Shown here: piece after piece, positions 1-8,502 of the stretch
Layout of the letters: every line of letters starts with the position of its first letter
Numbering within the stretch: position 1 is the first letter of the stretch
NCBI GenBank assembly: GCA_001465115.1
Contig: CP013614.1
Location: 2,790,001 to 2,854,000, forward strand
Length of the DNA stretch: 64,000 nt
Reading direction: 5' to 3'
Source of the DNA: Enterococcus silesiacus
GTDB taxonomy: Bacteria > Bacillota > Bacilli > Lactobacillales > Enterococcaceae
The notes under the pieces: generated by a model
What the model saw: only the letters and a program-made list of their open reading frames with translations
Told to the model about the DNA's origin: nothing
Databases searched by the model: none
Program-made: the position numbers and the translations under genes

Positions 1-93
1 AGCATGTACTTGAGTAGCTGTCGCTAAAAATCCTGTTCCTCCGATTGATAAAGCTAAACCAGCAACTACTGCACCTTTTACAAATTTGTTCAT
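1..93 (-). CDS. Secreted protein, N-terminal 31 codons only
   Basis: Only the start of this gene lies in the window; it runs off the left edge. The 31 visible residues form a signal peptide: MNKFVKGAV, a hydrophobic stretch of Ala, Leu, Ile and Gly, then a likely signal peptidase I site ending Val-His-Ala. The ATG at 91-93 follows a strong GGAGGA ribosome binding site at 101-106 with a 7-nt spacer. The mature protein is not visible, so no function can be given. In E. faecalis I would expect cinA-recA beyond pgsA; here there is a terminator and then this unrelated exported protein. Confidence 0.7.
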   Translation of the reverse strand, partial: MNKFVKGAVVAGLALSIGGTGFLATATQVHA

Positions 94-310
94 TATAAAT
101 TCCTCCAATTATTTTTTGTTCGAATACTACTGTTCATATAATAATAGTTCCGATACACAAATTATAACCACACTTCTCTAAAAAGTAAACTATTATTTTA
201 TAAATAGTAGCATCAAATATTTTCAAAAATCTCGAAATTTTTGAAAAACGCTGATTTAACAAGGGATTGTATACCGATTTTCTACAAAAAAATATTTATA
301 AAAACGAAAA

Positions 311-356
311 AAAACTAACTTTTTTACTATAAAATCAGTAGAAAAGTTAGTTTTTT
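311..356 (-). terminator. Rho-independent terminator after pgsA
   Basis: Inverted repeat with arms AACTAACTTTT and AAAAGTTAGTT around an AT-rich loop. Read on the minus strand it lies 25 bp beyond the pgsA stop and is followed by a T run. The other strand also has a T run, so it may work in both directions and insulate pgsA from the secreted-protein gene. Confidence 0.8.
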
Positions 357-380
357 GCTATTAATTCGATTAAATGGTCG

Positions 381-959
381 TTACATTGAGCCCTTAAATA
401 CGTCTGCATTTTTCACAAAATAATCGACTCCTGAATAAATTGTAAAGATCAAGCAGATATATAACATAATTTGATCTATTGGAAAACCAATAGCCGCAAA
501 CGGAATATTATTGATAAACAATAGGATGATCGCAACCATCTGTGTTGCCGTTTTAACTTTTCCCGGCCAAGCAGCTGCCATCACTTCCCCGCCTTCAACT
601 AATAGCAAACGCAAACCTGTCACAGCTAGTTCTCTACATACAATGATTGCAACGACCCAAGTAGGTGCTTTGTGTTGTCCCACTAAAACGATAAAAGCTG
701 TCATGACTAACATTTTATCTGCTAATGGATCGGCAAATTTACCAAAATTTGTCACTAAGCCTCGTGCTCGGGCGATTTTTCCATCTAGCCAGTCGGTAAT
801 ACTTGCCACTGCAAAAATGATTGCTCCAACCAATTGTGTGACTGCTAAAGATGTTCCTGCTATTGTAATAGTACCCCAATCCATCGGTATACTAACGACA
901 GCAATAAAAATAGGAATCATAAATATTCTAATAACTGTTAATTTATTTGGTAAGTTCAA
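381..959 (-). CDS. pgsA: CDP-diacylglycerol--glycerol-3-phosphate 3-phosphatidyltransferase
   Basis: Membrane enzyme that transfers a phosphatidyl group from CDP-diacylglycerol to glycerol-3-phosphate, the committed step to phosphatidylglycerol and cardiolipin. The 192-residue length is normal. The CDP-alcohol phosphotransferase signature is complete: DWLDGKIAR (Asp56, Asp59, Gly60, Ala63, Arg64) followed by GKFADPLAD (Gly73, Asp77, Asp81). Several hydrophobic segments follow. The gene lies downstream of the rodZ-like gene on the same strand, the usual Firmicute order, but about 330 bp containing a structured repeat separate them. Confidence 0.95.
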   Translation of the reverse strand: MNLPNKLTVIRIFMIPIFIAVVSIPMDWGTITIAGTSLAVTQLVGAIIFAVASITDWLDGKIARARGLVTNFGKFADPLADKMLVMTAFIVLVGQHKAPTWVVAIIVCRELAVTGLRLLLVEGGEVMAAAWPGKVKTATQMVAIILLFINNIPFAAIGFPIDQIMLYICLIFTIYSGVDYFVKNADVFKGSM

Positions 960-1107
960 TGCCTGTTACCCCTCTCTTCTTTTACTTATTTTACGTTATC
1001 TTAGAGATCATGTCACTAAAAACGACACTTTTCTACTTCTAAAAGCTAAACAAATTGAAATAGCTTAAAAAACAGATAACTTAGGTTGAGAAAAAAGTGT
1101 TTATTCA

Positions 1108-1262
1108 TATTTTAAGGGATTGAGACGCAACTCTTTGAGTCATGTCTCAATCCCAATCACAAGCGGTTCAGTTACAACTACTGCGCTTTGTTTGATGCAC
1201 TTTCTTCAACCGCTAGAATGCTAAGAGTTAAAGGCTTTTGTGCCAAACTCAGTTATTTTTTA
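1108..1262. repeat. Intergenic repeat element A, with a perfect 11-bp inverted repeat
   Basis: The gap between the rodZ-like gene and pgsA contains an inverted repeat, GGGATTGAGAC at 1116-1126 and GTCTCAATCCC at 1144-1154. Read on the minus strand, the rest resembles the right half of element B at 7344-7580. Shared landmarks in the same order are a segment like AAGCCTTTAACTCTTAG, a segment like GTAGTAGTTG, and the closing hairpin with GTGACTC/ATGACTC in its loop. It is probably one copy of a dispersed enterococcal intergenic repeat family. No gene is visible in it. Confidence 0.5.
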
Positions 1263-1286
1263 CAGATTTGTAAAGTCGTCTATTGT

Positions 1287-2231
1287 TTATTGTGGTTGCT
1301 GAGATTGTTCCGGTTGTTCTGACTGCCCAGTTTGCGCATAGGCAAGAGTCATATTGATATTTCTTTGTCCAATACCAGTATTATTAGGGTTAAATTCCGC
1401 TTTTTGGCCATCTAATTTAAATTCCATGTACTCAGATGCTCCTAGGCTCACAACTATTTGAGTTGTACCTGCTGGAACTTCAACAGATTTTGGCTGGCCC
1501 GGTTGAATTGTCTCTTGATAAAAGTAACCATTGTCATTATTAGCTGCTGTAGCAATATAGATGCCCACCCAACAAGGCGCAGTAACAGCATTAAATTCAA
1601 GTTTGGCTGGAGTGGCAACATTTGTCGCACTCATATTTACAGTCACTCCTGATTCACTAATAAAATTCACTTCAGTTGGCGCTTTAGGTTCAGATGATGA
1701 ACTTGACGTTGACGCCTCTGTACTGCTTGAAACAGGTGCCTGACTTGATTCAGAGCTTGGTTCTGAATCAGATTCTCTGATTATTTCAGAAGCTGGCGGC
1801 TGGATCATAGGGCTCGCCTGTTGATCTTGCCAAGTAATATAAAACACAACAATTGCAATTGCTAAACCAATCAAAGAAAAAATGATTGCAGGTAAACTTC
1901 GCATAAAACGTTTTGTTTGACTGTTTTCATCGTACATTTGAGTTCTTGATTCATCTAAAGTTTCATACTGAACAGCTGATTCTATGTCTTCTGGCTCATC
2001 GATTCCATCATAAATTTCTACTAATTCATTGCCATCTAAGCCTACTGCACTTGCATACTGACGAATAAATGCGCGCACGTAAAAAGTGCCTGGCATAGAA
2101 TCAAAATCGTTTTCTTCAATAGCGATTAAATAGCGCTTTTGTGTTTTTGTAATTTGCTGCAGCTCGTCTAAAGACATATTTTGCTGCAGTCGTGCATCTC
2201 TTAATTTTTTCCCTATATTTACGCTGGCCAC
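1287..2231 (-). CDS. RodZ-like helix-turn-helix membrane protein (YmfM type)
   Basis: A 314-residue protein with RodZ architecture. Residues 1 to about 85 form an XRE-type HTH domain (GKKLRDARLQQNMSLDELQQ). A basic segment precedes one transmembrane helix at about 112-132. A Ser/Glu/Pro-rich extracellular linker follows, then a C-terminal beta domain of the DUF4115 kind and a Gln-rich tail. RodZ links MreB filaments to the cell-elongation machinery; in Firmicutes the homologue lies beside the ymfF/ymfH peptidase pair and pgsA, as here. An ATG start with a GGAGAAGATGGAC-type upstream sequence fits. DNA binding by this family is doubtful; a morphology role is inferred from architecture and synteny. 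Confidence 0.85.
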   Translation of the reverse strand: MASVNIGKKLRDARLQQNMSLDELQQITKTQKRYLIAIEENDFDSMPGTFYVRAFIRQYASAVGLDGNELVEIYDGIDEPEDIESAVQYETLDESRTQMYDENSQTKRFMRSLPAIIFSLIGLAIAIVVFYITWQDQQASPMIQPPASEIIRESDSEPSSESSQAPVSSSTEASTSSSSSEPKAPTEVNFISESGVTVNMSATNVATPAKLEFNAVTAPCWVGIYIATAANNDNGYFYQETIQPGQPKSVEVPAGTTQIVVSLGASEYMEFKLDGQKAEFNPNNTGIGQRNINMTLAYAQTGQSEQPEQSQQPQ

Positions 2232-2707
2232 TCGTCCATCTTCTCCAGTCTCTCTAATTTCTCAATTTTACTTACCTGATTTATTAGGTAAATCTTCAAT
2301 CTTGTAGTTTACTTATCTCATAAATATCTCTGAATAGACACTTCTTTGACTGCTCTTTATTAAGCATTAAAATTGGTGTCTGCTTTATGTATTACAATTA
2401 CGGTAAAATAAGTTATTTTCTAAAATCGTCTGATCAAAAAAATCAAATATTCTATTCACCTAGTATTCTAAGGATACCATAAAAAAATACTGATGAGCAT
2501 AACATTTTTGAAAGTTTTCCACTAAATATCGGACTTTTTTTATTTAACATAAAATGATTTCTAACAAGTCTTTACTATGTTCGTTGATGCGCTATTCATT
2601 ATTCCCCTCACAGCTTGTTTCTTTATTGTAAGTTCTGATGATTTTCTCACAAATCAGGAAAATCATCAGAACTAAAAAATTAAGATTAATCTTTAATAGC
2701 ACTCTTT
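2232..2707. other. Gene-free intergenic region
   Basis: About 475 AT-rich bases between the ymfH-like stop and the rodZ-like start. I see no coding frame. The one clear structure is a perfect 16-bp inverted repeat, arms at 2631-2646 and 2658-2673 (AGTTCTGATGATTTTC and its complement), 35 bp beyond the ymfH-like stop. It probably ends or stabilises that transcript, although neither strand has a proper T run after it. Confidence 0.6.
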
Positions 2708-4000
2708 TTATTTTTTAGGGTACATATAAAAACGGCTCAAACCATCTTTGTTGATAAAGCGCTGCGCCAGTTCTTTCACATCAGCCAATTGAATACTTTC
2801 AATTACTTCTGGCGTGTCAAACAATGTCGTCTCACCATACAGTGATTGTGAAAACTGATTGGCAATATATTCTAATGAATTTAACGATTGGAAATATTTT
2901 CCGATCATTTTCTTCTTCAGTAAGGTCAGATTCTCATCCGTTAATTCCGAACTTTCAGAAACGTTTAAAAGGATTTCTTCAATTCGCTCTGCTAATTGCT
3001 CAGGTTGATCACTGTCGCCGCCAAAATCAGCAAAATGGAAGCTGCGGTCTAAACTAAATTCATACCCGAAACTATCGTCCAATAATCCTTCATTATACAA
3101 AGTCAAATAGTTTTGAGATGTATTACCGAATAACAACTGGAATAATAAGTTTGCTGTGGTTTTGTATTTAAGTAGTTCTTTGCCGTCTTCCGGAACCTCA
3201 TCTAAGCCTTTCAACCCAACAATAACTTTTGAACGGCTAATGGCCATCTCAAGCGAGCTTTCCTTAATGATATCTGCTGCTGTTTCTTTAGGAAAATGCC
3301 GCTTGATCGGTGCCGCTTTGGTAAATTCTTTAGCAGACTGATTGTTGCGGATAAACGTCATCATCTCTTGTGGATCCATTTTCCCAACAACAAATAATGT
3401 CATGTTACTTGGATGATAAAATGTATTGTAACAAGTGTATAGATCCTCTGCAGTGATTTCATCAATACTTTCCACGGTTCCAGCAATATCAATATGCAAT
3501 GGATGTTTTGGGTACAGATTACCTAATGTGCCGAAAAATAAGCGCCAGTTAGAATCATCTAGATACATTTGGATTTCTTGTCCAATGATCCCTTTTTCTT
3601 TCTCTACCGTTTCTTTGGTAAAGTAAGGATCTTGAACAAAATCTAATAACGTTTCTAAATTTTTCTCTACCTGATCTGTTGTTGAAAACAAGTAGCTCGT
3701 TTTGGTAAAGCTTGTAAAGGCATTAGCAGACGCACCTTGACGACCAAATTGTTGAAAAACATCGCCATCTTCTTTTTCAAACATTTTATGTTCCAGAAAA
3801 TGCGCGATTCCATCTGGGACTTTCACAAAATCTTTTTCCCCGATCGGAACAAATTCATTATCAATCGAACCATAGTTTGTCGTAAACAAGCCATAGGTCT
3901 TGTTGTACTCTTTTTTAGGCAACAAATAAACGGTCAATCCATTATCCAACACTTCTGTATAAAGGACTTCGTTGATTTGGGAATATTCTTTTTTATTCAT
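2708..4000 (-). CDS. M16 family zinc metallopeptidase (YmfH type)
   Basis: A 430-residue M16 peptidase-like protein. The inverted zinc motif is intact: HFLEH, His67, Glu70 and His71 counted from the chosen start, with the third ligand expected in the Glu-rich helix ending GIIGQEIQMY. I place the start at 4000, not at the longer frame's 4066: it has an AAGGAG site and overlaps the end of the upstream partner by 8 bp, so the two are likely translationally coupled. M16 proteins often act as pairs of one catalytic and one degenerate subunit, and this is the catalytic one. The substrate is unknown. Confidence 0.88.
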   Translation of the reverse strand: MNKKEYSQINEVLYTEVLDNGLTVYLLPKKEYNKTYGLFTTNYGSIDNEFVPIGEKDFVKVPDGIAHFLEHKMFEKEDGDVFQQFGRQGASANAFTSFTKTSYLFSTTDQVEKNLETLLDFVQDPYFTKETVEKEKGIIGQEIQMYLDDSNWRLFFGTLGNLYPKHPLHIDIAGTVESIDEITAEDLYTCYNTFYHPSNMTLFVVGKMDPQEMMTFIRNNQSAKEFTKAAPIKRHFPKETAADIIKESSLEMAISRSKVIVGLKGLDEVPEDGKELLKYKTTANLLFQLLFGNTSQNYLTLYNEGLLDDSFGYEFSLDRSFHFADFGGDSDQPEQLAERIEEILLNVSESSELTDENLTLLKKKMIGKYFQSLNSLEYIANQFSQSLYGETTLFDTPEVIESIQLADVKELAQRFINKDGLSRFYMYPKK

Positions 4001-5261
4001 CAACTTTTTCTCCTTCCAAAAAGAAAATGGCTTGTAATTGCACCAATTTGGCAACTCGCTGAACATCGGCTAACGTTACTGCTTCCATCCGGCGAATCCA
4101 CTCGTCATCTTTTAAACGAAGGTGAGGAATTAAATCATTTAAATATTCATTTTCCAATACAGCCCCTGCATTATCTAAAGAAAGTAGGTATTGATTTTTC
4201 AACATTGCTTTCGTTTGTTCAATTTCTAAATCCGTTACGTTTCCTTGGCGGATATTCTCCAACTCAGCCGCAATCAAATGAAGTACCTGATTCCGATTCT
4301 TGCCGTCGATCCCCGTCTGAACACTTAATAATCCACGGAAGGTATCGATACTGCTTGAAGCATAGTACGCTAAATTTTCTTTTTCACGAACATTCATAAA
4401 TAATTTAGAATGCGGGTAACCTCCGAATACACCATTAAAAATTTGCAACGCAAAATAGTTTTCATCACCATAATAAACATCAGTATGGTACCCTAAATTT
4501 AATTTTGATTGTGCCAGTTGTTCTTGTTCTGAACGTTCTTCGATCACGTTTCTAGACGGCTGTGCATAAAAAATATCTGCAATTCCAGCTGCTCGATCGT
4601 AAAATGGCAACTTACTAAACAAGGCTTTCATCTCAGCCTCATCCACGTCTCCCAAGACAAAAATATCCACTTGGTCTTCTTGGATCATTTGCTGATGATA
4701 CGCTGCAATACTAGCTGCAGTTTCCTTTTCCAAATCTTCAATGGTACCAAAACTTGGAATTTTTTGATCTTCTGATTGGCTGAAATACAAATTTTGCAAC
4801 GCTAAAGAAGAATAGACTTGTTTATCTTCTGAAATGCTTTCGTAATAGGCCTTTAGATTTTCTTTTTCACGTTGGAATGTTTCAGCTTCAAATTGCCCGT
4901 CAATGATATTAGGGTAAAATAAAATTTCCTTTAAAAATGCAACTGCATCTACCAAAACATGACTATTTTCCAAATATTTATCGTTGACTAAGTTCAATGA
5001 AAGATTCAACCAATGTAAATTGCCTTTTTTATTCACGTTAATTCCAAAACTAGCTCCGTATAGCTCTGCTAATTTTCCGCTCAACTTCACCTGATCTGGA
5101 TAATTCAAACTATTGGTTTCCATCAAACTGGATAAAAGTGTCCGTTTTGTGATCGTTTCTTTATCTAAACGCGTATTGAAACGAACTAAAATACGCACTG
5201 TCTTGTATTTTTCTGTTGGAACAACATGTAAGTTGACCCCTTGTGCTAATGCAATCGGCAT
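3993..5261 (-). CDS. M16 peptidase-like protein, non-catalytic partner (YmfF type)
   Basis: A 422-residue relative of the downstream peptidase that lacks the HxxEH zinc motif; the equivalent region reads RTLLSSLMETNS. It keeps the family fold markers, such as GGYPHSKLFMNVREKENL near the middle. The start at 5261 (MPIALAQGVN) has a GAGGAG site 8 nt upstream, while the longer frame from 5318 has none. It is the first gene of a two-gene operon with the catalytic partner. A supporting or regulatory subunit is the simplest reading. Confidence 0.85.
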   Translation of the reverse strand: MPIALAQGVNLHVVPTEKYKTVRILVRFNTRLDKETITKRTLLSSLMETNSLNYPDQVKLSGKLAELYGASFGINVNKKGNLHWLNLSLNLVNDKYLENSHVLVDAVAFLKEILFYPNIIDGQFEAETFQREKENLKAYYESISEDKQVYSSLALQNLYFSQSEDQKIPSFGTIEDLEKETAASIAAYHQQMIQEDQVDIFVLGDVDEAEMKALFSKLPFYDRAAGIADIFYAQPSRNVIEERSEQEQLAQSKLNLGYHTDVYYGDENYFALQIFNGVFGGYPHSKLFMNVREKENLAYYASSSIDTFRGLLSVQTGIDGKNRNQVLHLIAAELENIRQGNVTDLEIEQTKAMLKNQYLLSLDNAGAVLENEYLNDLIPHLRLKDDEWIRRMEAVTLADVQRVAKLVQLQAIFFLEGEKVDE

Positions 5262-5465
5262 CTTGTCAGCTCCTCTTTGCTTTTCATCATAATAAAGCCC
5301 AGCATGAAATACAATCATCTGGCCGCTTTTAAATGTTTTTTTAAGATTTTCTATAACTATTTAATTATAGCACAGCTCAATGGTCTTTCATCGATGTAAG
5401 AGTCTTTCATTTCAATTTTTTTTATTTCTTTTGTATACTGAACTTGAGAAAGGATGGATGAACTT

Positions 5466-5915
5466 ATGATTAAAGAATTTAAAGAATTTATTATGCGTGG
5501 AAATGTCCTAGATTTAGCTGTTGGGGTCGTTATTGGGTCTGCTTTTACTGCCATTGTTACGCAAATCGTTAACGGATTGATTACGCCGCTCGTTAGTTTA
5601 GTTTTCGTATTGACTACTGGAGAAAAAAGTGCCGATGATGCATTAGGAGCACTTGTTTTCAATGTTAAAGGTGTAGCATTCAATATTGGCGATGTGATCA
5701 GTGCTCTTATTACATTTTTAATTACCGCCTTTGTTTTATTCCTGATTGTAAAAGCTGTTAACAAGATGAAGAAAAAACCACAAGATGGGGAAGAAGAAGT
5801 TACTGGACCGACAACGGATGATTTATTAGAACAAATCCGTGATTTACTAGCAGCACAAAATACTGCGAAAACAAGTGGTGTTATAAAAGATACTACTAAG
5901 AAGATTGAAGAATAA
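5466..5915 (+). CDS. mscL: Large-conductance mechanosensitive channel
   Basis: MscL opens under membrane tension to release solutes during osmotic downshock. The N-terminus IKEFKEFIMRGNVLDLAVGV is the family signature. It is followed by TM1, a periplasmic loop, TM2 (about residues 75-95) and a charged C-terminal helix (DDLLEQIRDLLAAQN) that forms the cytoplasmic bundle. The length of 149 residues is slightly longer than usual. Two upstream ATGs overlap the AAAGGA site, so I chose the ATG at 5466, about 11 nt after it. The gene is monocistronic, with a terminator 20 bp downstream and a TATACT -10-like box upstream. Confidence 0.95.
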   Translation: MIKEFKEFIMRGNVLDLAVGVVIGSAFTAIVTQIVNGLITPLVSLVFVLTTGEKSADDALGALVFNVKGVAFNIGDVISALITFLITAFVLFLIVKAVNKMKKKPQDGEEEVTGPTTDDLLEQIRDLLAAQNTAKTSGVIKDTTKKIEE

Positions 5916-5933
5916 CTCAAATTAGTACAATAG

Positions 5934-5981
5934 CAAACTTTCCTAACAAGTGCACTCTGCATTTTTTGGGAAAGTTTTTTT
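5934..5981 (+). terminator. Terminator after mscL
   Basis: AAACTTTCC pairs with GGAAAGTTT and is followed directly by a run of T, about 20 bp past the mscL stop. Confidence 0.85.
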
Positions 5982-6014
5982 GATTACAATAAAGCAGGCT
6001 GAATCAAAATAGTT

Positions 6015-6056
6015 AAAAAAGTTGACACACATTTTTTCATGCGTGCCAACTTTTTA
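6015..6056 (-). terminator. Terminator overlapping the end of the GNAT gene
   Basis: AAAAGTTG-CAC and GTG-CAACTTTT arms flank a loop that contains the stop codon of the acetyltransferase gene, so the hairpin starts inside the last codons. A-rich and T-rich flanks suit termination on the minus strand and possibly on both. Confidence 0.65.
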
Positions 6057-6489
6057 TTTCGTCTCTTCTCATATCAATATGAGGAATATCGTCTTCTAAA
6101 TATACATCAGAAATCGCTTCAAACCCAAAAGCCCCGTAAAACTCTGTCAGGTGAGCTTGGGCACCAATGATGATTGGTCGGTTTGGATAATGCTCCTCGA
6201 TTACTTTCAATGTTTCTTCTAAAAGCTTATTTCCTAATTTTTTTCCACGATAATCTGGATTTACGATTACTCTGCCAAAGCTCACTGTCTCTCCTTTATC
6301 GATGATTCGAGTATAACCGACAATATCTGGCCCATCCTGCAGCCAAGTATGCCAAGCAAATTCGTCGGCGTCATCTACCTCTTGATAGGGACAGTTTTGT
6401 TCAACCACAAACTCAGCAATTCTAAGCTTGACAATTTCTAAAAATTCTTTAGTCGTCAACTGCGTAAATTTTTTTACATGATATTCCAT
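6037..6489 (-). CDS. GNAT family N-acetyltransferase (ElaA-like)
   Basis: A 150-residue single-domain acyltransferase. The N-terminal pattern, LTTKEFLEIVKLRIAEFVVE followed by NCPYQEVDDAD, is typical of the ElaA subfamily. The acetyl-CoA loop is visible as VNPDYRGKKLGNKLLEE (the R/Q-x-x-G-x-G/A motif). The C-terminal part LTEFYGAFGFE is the usual GNAT strand 5/helix 4. A GGAGG site precedes the ATG. It is monocistronic between mscL and the TauE-like gene. The acceptor substrate is unknown for the family. Confidence 0.85.
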   Translation of the reverse strand: MEYHVKKFTQLTTKEFLEIVKLRIAEFVVEQNCPYQEVDDADEFAWHTWLQDGPDIVGYTRIIDKGETVSFGRVIVNPDYRGKKLGNKLLEETLKVIEEHYPNRPIIIGAQAHLTEFYGAFGFEAISDVYLEDDIPHIDMRRDEIKSWHA

Positions 6490-6541
6490 TACATGACCTC
6501 CTTAGCACTTCATACTAGTGTAGAAATAATCGTTTGAGTTA

Positions 6542-7327
6542 TCAAATGAACAATTGTACGCCATTCCACAGATTTAACAGCAATACCAAAAGAATGACAA
6601 GCTGAAACACTTGCGTCACTCTTTCAGAAGAAACTTTTCCACTAATCAATGCCCCAACAAAACCACCTAAAATAGCAGCTGGAATCACATACAATAAGAT
6701 AGCTAGATCGAATCGCCCAAAGCCCGTTGTTTGAGCAATCGTAAATAATTTTGCTGCCTGCGAAAAGAAAATCGTAATGATCGAATAAACAGTTGCTTCT
6801 TTAATCGGAATCCCAAAACACAGCATCAATAATGCCACATTGATCGGTCCGCCGCCAATTCCCAATAAAGTAGAAATAAAGCCTAAAAATAGCCCGACAA
6901 TCACATACCAGATGGGACGAGACAACCTTAAGGAACGCTCATTGCCAATCTTTGTATAGAAATAAGCAAATACCAGCGTTACAATCGTCAAAATGATTTG
7001 GATCAATTGAACATATTTTTCATCAGAAAATAACCGCAGCAAGGATTCAAAGACCGAATTCCCAGAAATCCCGCCTATTACAGAACCTAAAGAGACTAAT
7101 ACAGCAATTGGCATTTGCAGCTTTAAGCCATTTTTCAGCTGCCTCAGTGTAGAAACAATCGACATCGTAAAAACTGCTACGCTAGAATAAAATGAAATAG
7201 CTGCCAACGGGTGAAAATGCAACGTATCTAGTACAGGCTTGATGATCACTCCGCCACCCATACCCGAAATAGCACCAACCGTATTCGCTAAAATAATGAC
7301 AATAAAATAGATTATACCTATATACAC
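6542..7327 (-). CDS. TauE/SafE family membrane permease
   Basis: A protein of about 261 residues with eight or so hydrophobic segments and the duplicated family motifs: GAISGMGGGVIIKP near the N-terminus and LGIGGGPINVALL in the second half. TauE/SafE proteins export or take up small anions such as sulfite, sulfonates or organic acids; the substrate cannot be told here. The longest frame starts at 7378, but its first 17 codons lie in a repeat element. A GTG at 7327 with an AGGAG site 11 nt upstream gives the usual N-terminus. No partner gene is linked. Confidence 0.8.
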   Translation of the reverse strand: MYIGIIYFIVIILANTVGAISGMGGGVIIKPVLDTLHFHPLAAISFYSSVAVFTMSIVSTLRQLKNGLKLQMPIAVLVSLGSVIGGISGNSVFESLLRLFSDEKYVQLIQIILTIVTLVFAYFYTKIGNERSLRLSRPIWYVIVGLFLGFISTLLGIGGGPINVALLMLCFGIPIKEATVYSIITIFFSQAAKLFTIAQTTGFGRFDLAILLYVIPAAILGGFVGALISGKVSSERVTQVFQLVILLVLLLNLWNGVQLFI

Positions 7328-7343
7328 AGTGCGCTCATCTCCT

Positions 7344-7580
7344 GAGGTTGGGACAGAAGCGTTTAACTCCGAGAACAAGTAGAGACTGTTCTACATCAGC
7401 CTGTACCTCGCTGTATTTTACAGCGATTTCAGCTTATTTGCGAAGCCTTCAACTCTTAGTGCTTTAACACTTAGAATTTGATGTGATCGAAGTGTAACGT
7501 AGTAGTTGCTTCTGCTCCCACCGTTTATTAGAATTCCTTGAGACTGGGAAGTGACTCGAAGAGGTATGTCCCAGTCTTTC
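7344..7580. repeat. Intergenic repeat element B, highly structured
   Basis: Non-coding DNA between the permease and treR. It begins GGTTGGGACAGAAGC and later has the near-complement GCTTCTGCTCCCA. Internal hairpins include CGCTGTA/TACAGCG and CTTAGTG/CACTTAG. It ends in GACTGGGA/TCCCAGTC followed by a T-rich run on the plus strand. The right half matches element A at 1108-1262, and GGTTGGGACAGA recurs as an inverted pair near 62.7 kb. It looks like a dispersed repeat that carries a terminator. Confidence 0.55.
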
Positions 7581-7581
7581 T

Positions 7582-8295
7582 TTATGCTTTTCTTCTTCTA
7601 GCAAAATCAACAAACTTGAATTTATCCAGTCTATGCCTTGATTCCGTGTACTCAAAACAACGCGTATCTTCTAAACTCACAACACTGCGAACAACTACAA
7701 CGTGGGTATCCTCATTAATGCTCATCAACTTTTGATCAGCTTCTGTTACCGCTTCGACGGTGATCTCTTTTTGTGCATAGCTAATGGCCAAACCTAAATC
7801 GTTCTCAAAATAGTCATAAATAGAATCAGCTGCCCGCTCTTCAGGCAACTCTTGAATAATTTCTTTTAGTAAGTAATCAATATCAACGATCACTACTTCT
7901 CCATCGATCTCTCTTTGGCGCACAAGACGCCAAACCGCAGCATCTTTCTGCCAACCAGTCAAACGTGCTAATGATTCACTGGTTTTCTCTTCTTCCAGTT
8001 CTACAACTCTGGTTATGCTATGTATTTGCTGGGCATTCTGTAATTCCTTATAACTGATTACTCCAGAAATCGGCAAATCAAATTTTCTGACATTTAAAAC
8101 GATCGATCCTTTACCTTGCTTTTTTTGGATATACCCTGCGTTGATTAGTAAATTCAATGCTTTACGGATCGTTTCTCTTGAAACAGAGTATTGCTCAACC
8201 AATTGATTTTCACTTGGCAGTAATGTTCCTGGTTGATAATCTCCTTCCAGAATGCCTTTCTCAAGTTCTAAAAATATATCATGAAATTTATTCAT
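7582..8295 (-). CDS. treR: GntR-family trehalose operon repressor
   Basis: A 237-residue regulator: N-terminal GntR winged helix (about residues 5-70, LPSENQLVEQYSVSRETIRK) and C-terminal UTRA effector domain. Length, N-terminal pattern and the SGVISYKEL segment fit TreR, which senses trehalose-6-phosphate. It is divergent from a GH65 phosphorylase, and the shared intergenic region has sequences like the TTGTATANACAA operator known for B. subtilis TreR. The start at 8295 follows a GGAGGGG site; a GTG two codons earlier is too close to it. Confidence 0.82.
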   Translation of the reverse strand: MNKFHDIFLELEKGILEGDYQPGTLLPSENQLVEQYSVSRETIRKALNLLINAGYIQKKQGKGSIVLNVRKFDLPISGVISYKELQNAQQIHSITRVVELEEEKTSESLARLTGWQKDAAVWRLVRQREIDGEVVIVDIDYLLKEIIQELPEERAADSIYDYFENDLGLAISYAQKEITVEAVTEADQKLMSINEDTHVVVVRSVVSLEDTRCFEYTESRHRLDKFKFVDFARRRKA

Positions 8296-8409
8296 GTCCA
8301 CCCCTCCACCCTAGGATACTCAAAGAAAATGATAGCACATTCTCCTCTAAAAAAATAGCATTCTCAATGACTAAACGCCTCAACTAAAACATTTTGTTTG
8401 CACCTTTGC

Positions 8410-8470
8410 TTGTATTTAGAAACAATTCATATTATAATGAAAACGAAAACAACAACATGTCTATACAAGT
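8410..8470 (+). promoter_or_regulatory. Promoter, TreR-like operators and cre site for the phosphorylase operon
   Basis: TTGTAT at 8410-8415 and TATAAT at 8433-8438 with a 17-bp spacer make a near-consensus sigma-A promoter. A half-matching operator TTGTATTTAGAAACAA overlaps the -35, and ATGTCTATACAAGT at 8457-8470 resembles the TreR box. ATGAAAACGAAAACA at 8437-8451 matches the cre consensus WTGNAANCGNWNNCW throughout, so CcpA repression is likely. Together these predict induction by trehalose-6-phosphate and repression by glucose. Confidence 0.75.
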
Positions 8471-8502
8471 TAAAAAATAAATCTTAGTCAGGAGTCACCA
8501 CT

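Noticed and set aside
511-1068. 185-codon frame antisense to pgsA
   Set aside because: pgsA has a complete enzyme signature in the opposite frame, so this is a shadow.
3737-4399. 220-codon plus-strand frame across the two M16 genes
   Set aside because: It overlaps two strongly supported minus-strand genes and has Phe/Ile-rich antisense composition.
5357-5962. 201-codon frame antisense to mscL
   Set aside because: It is a shadow of the mscL gene; composition is Ser/Thr/Ile-rich low complexity and there is no ribosome binding site.
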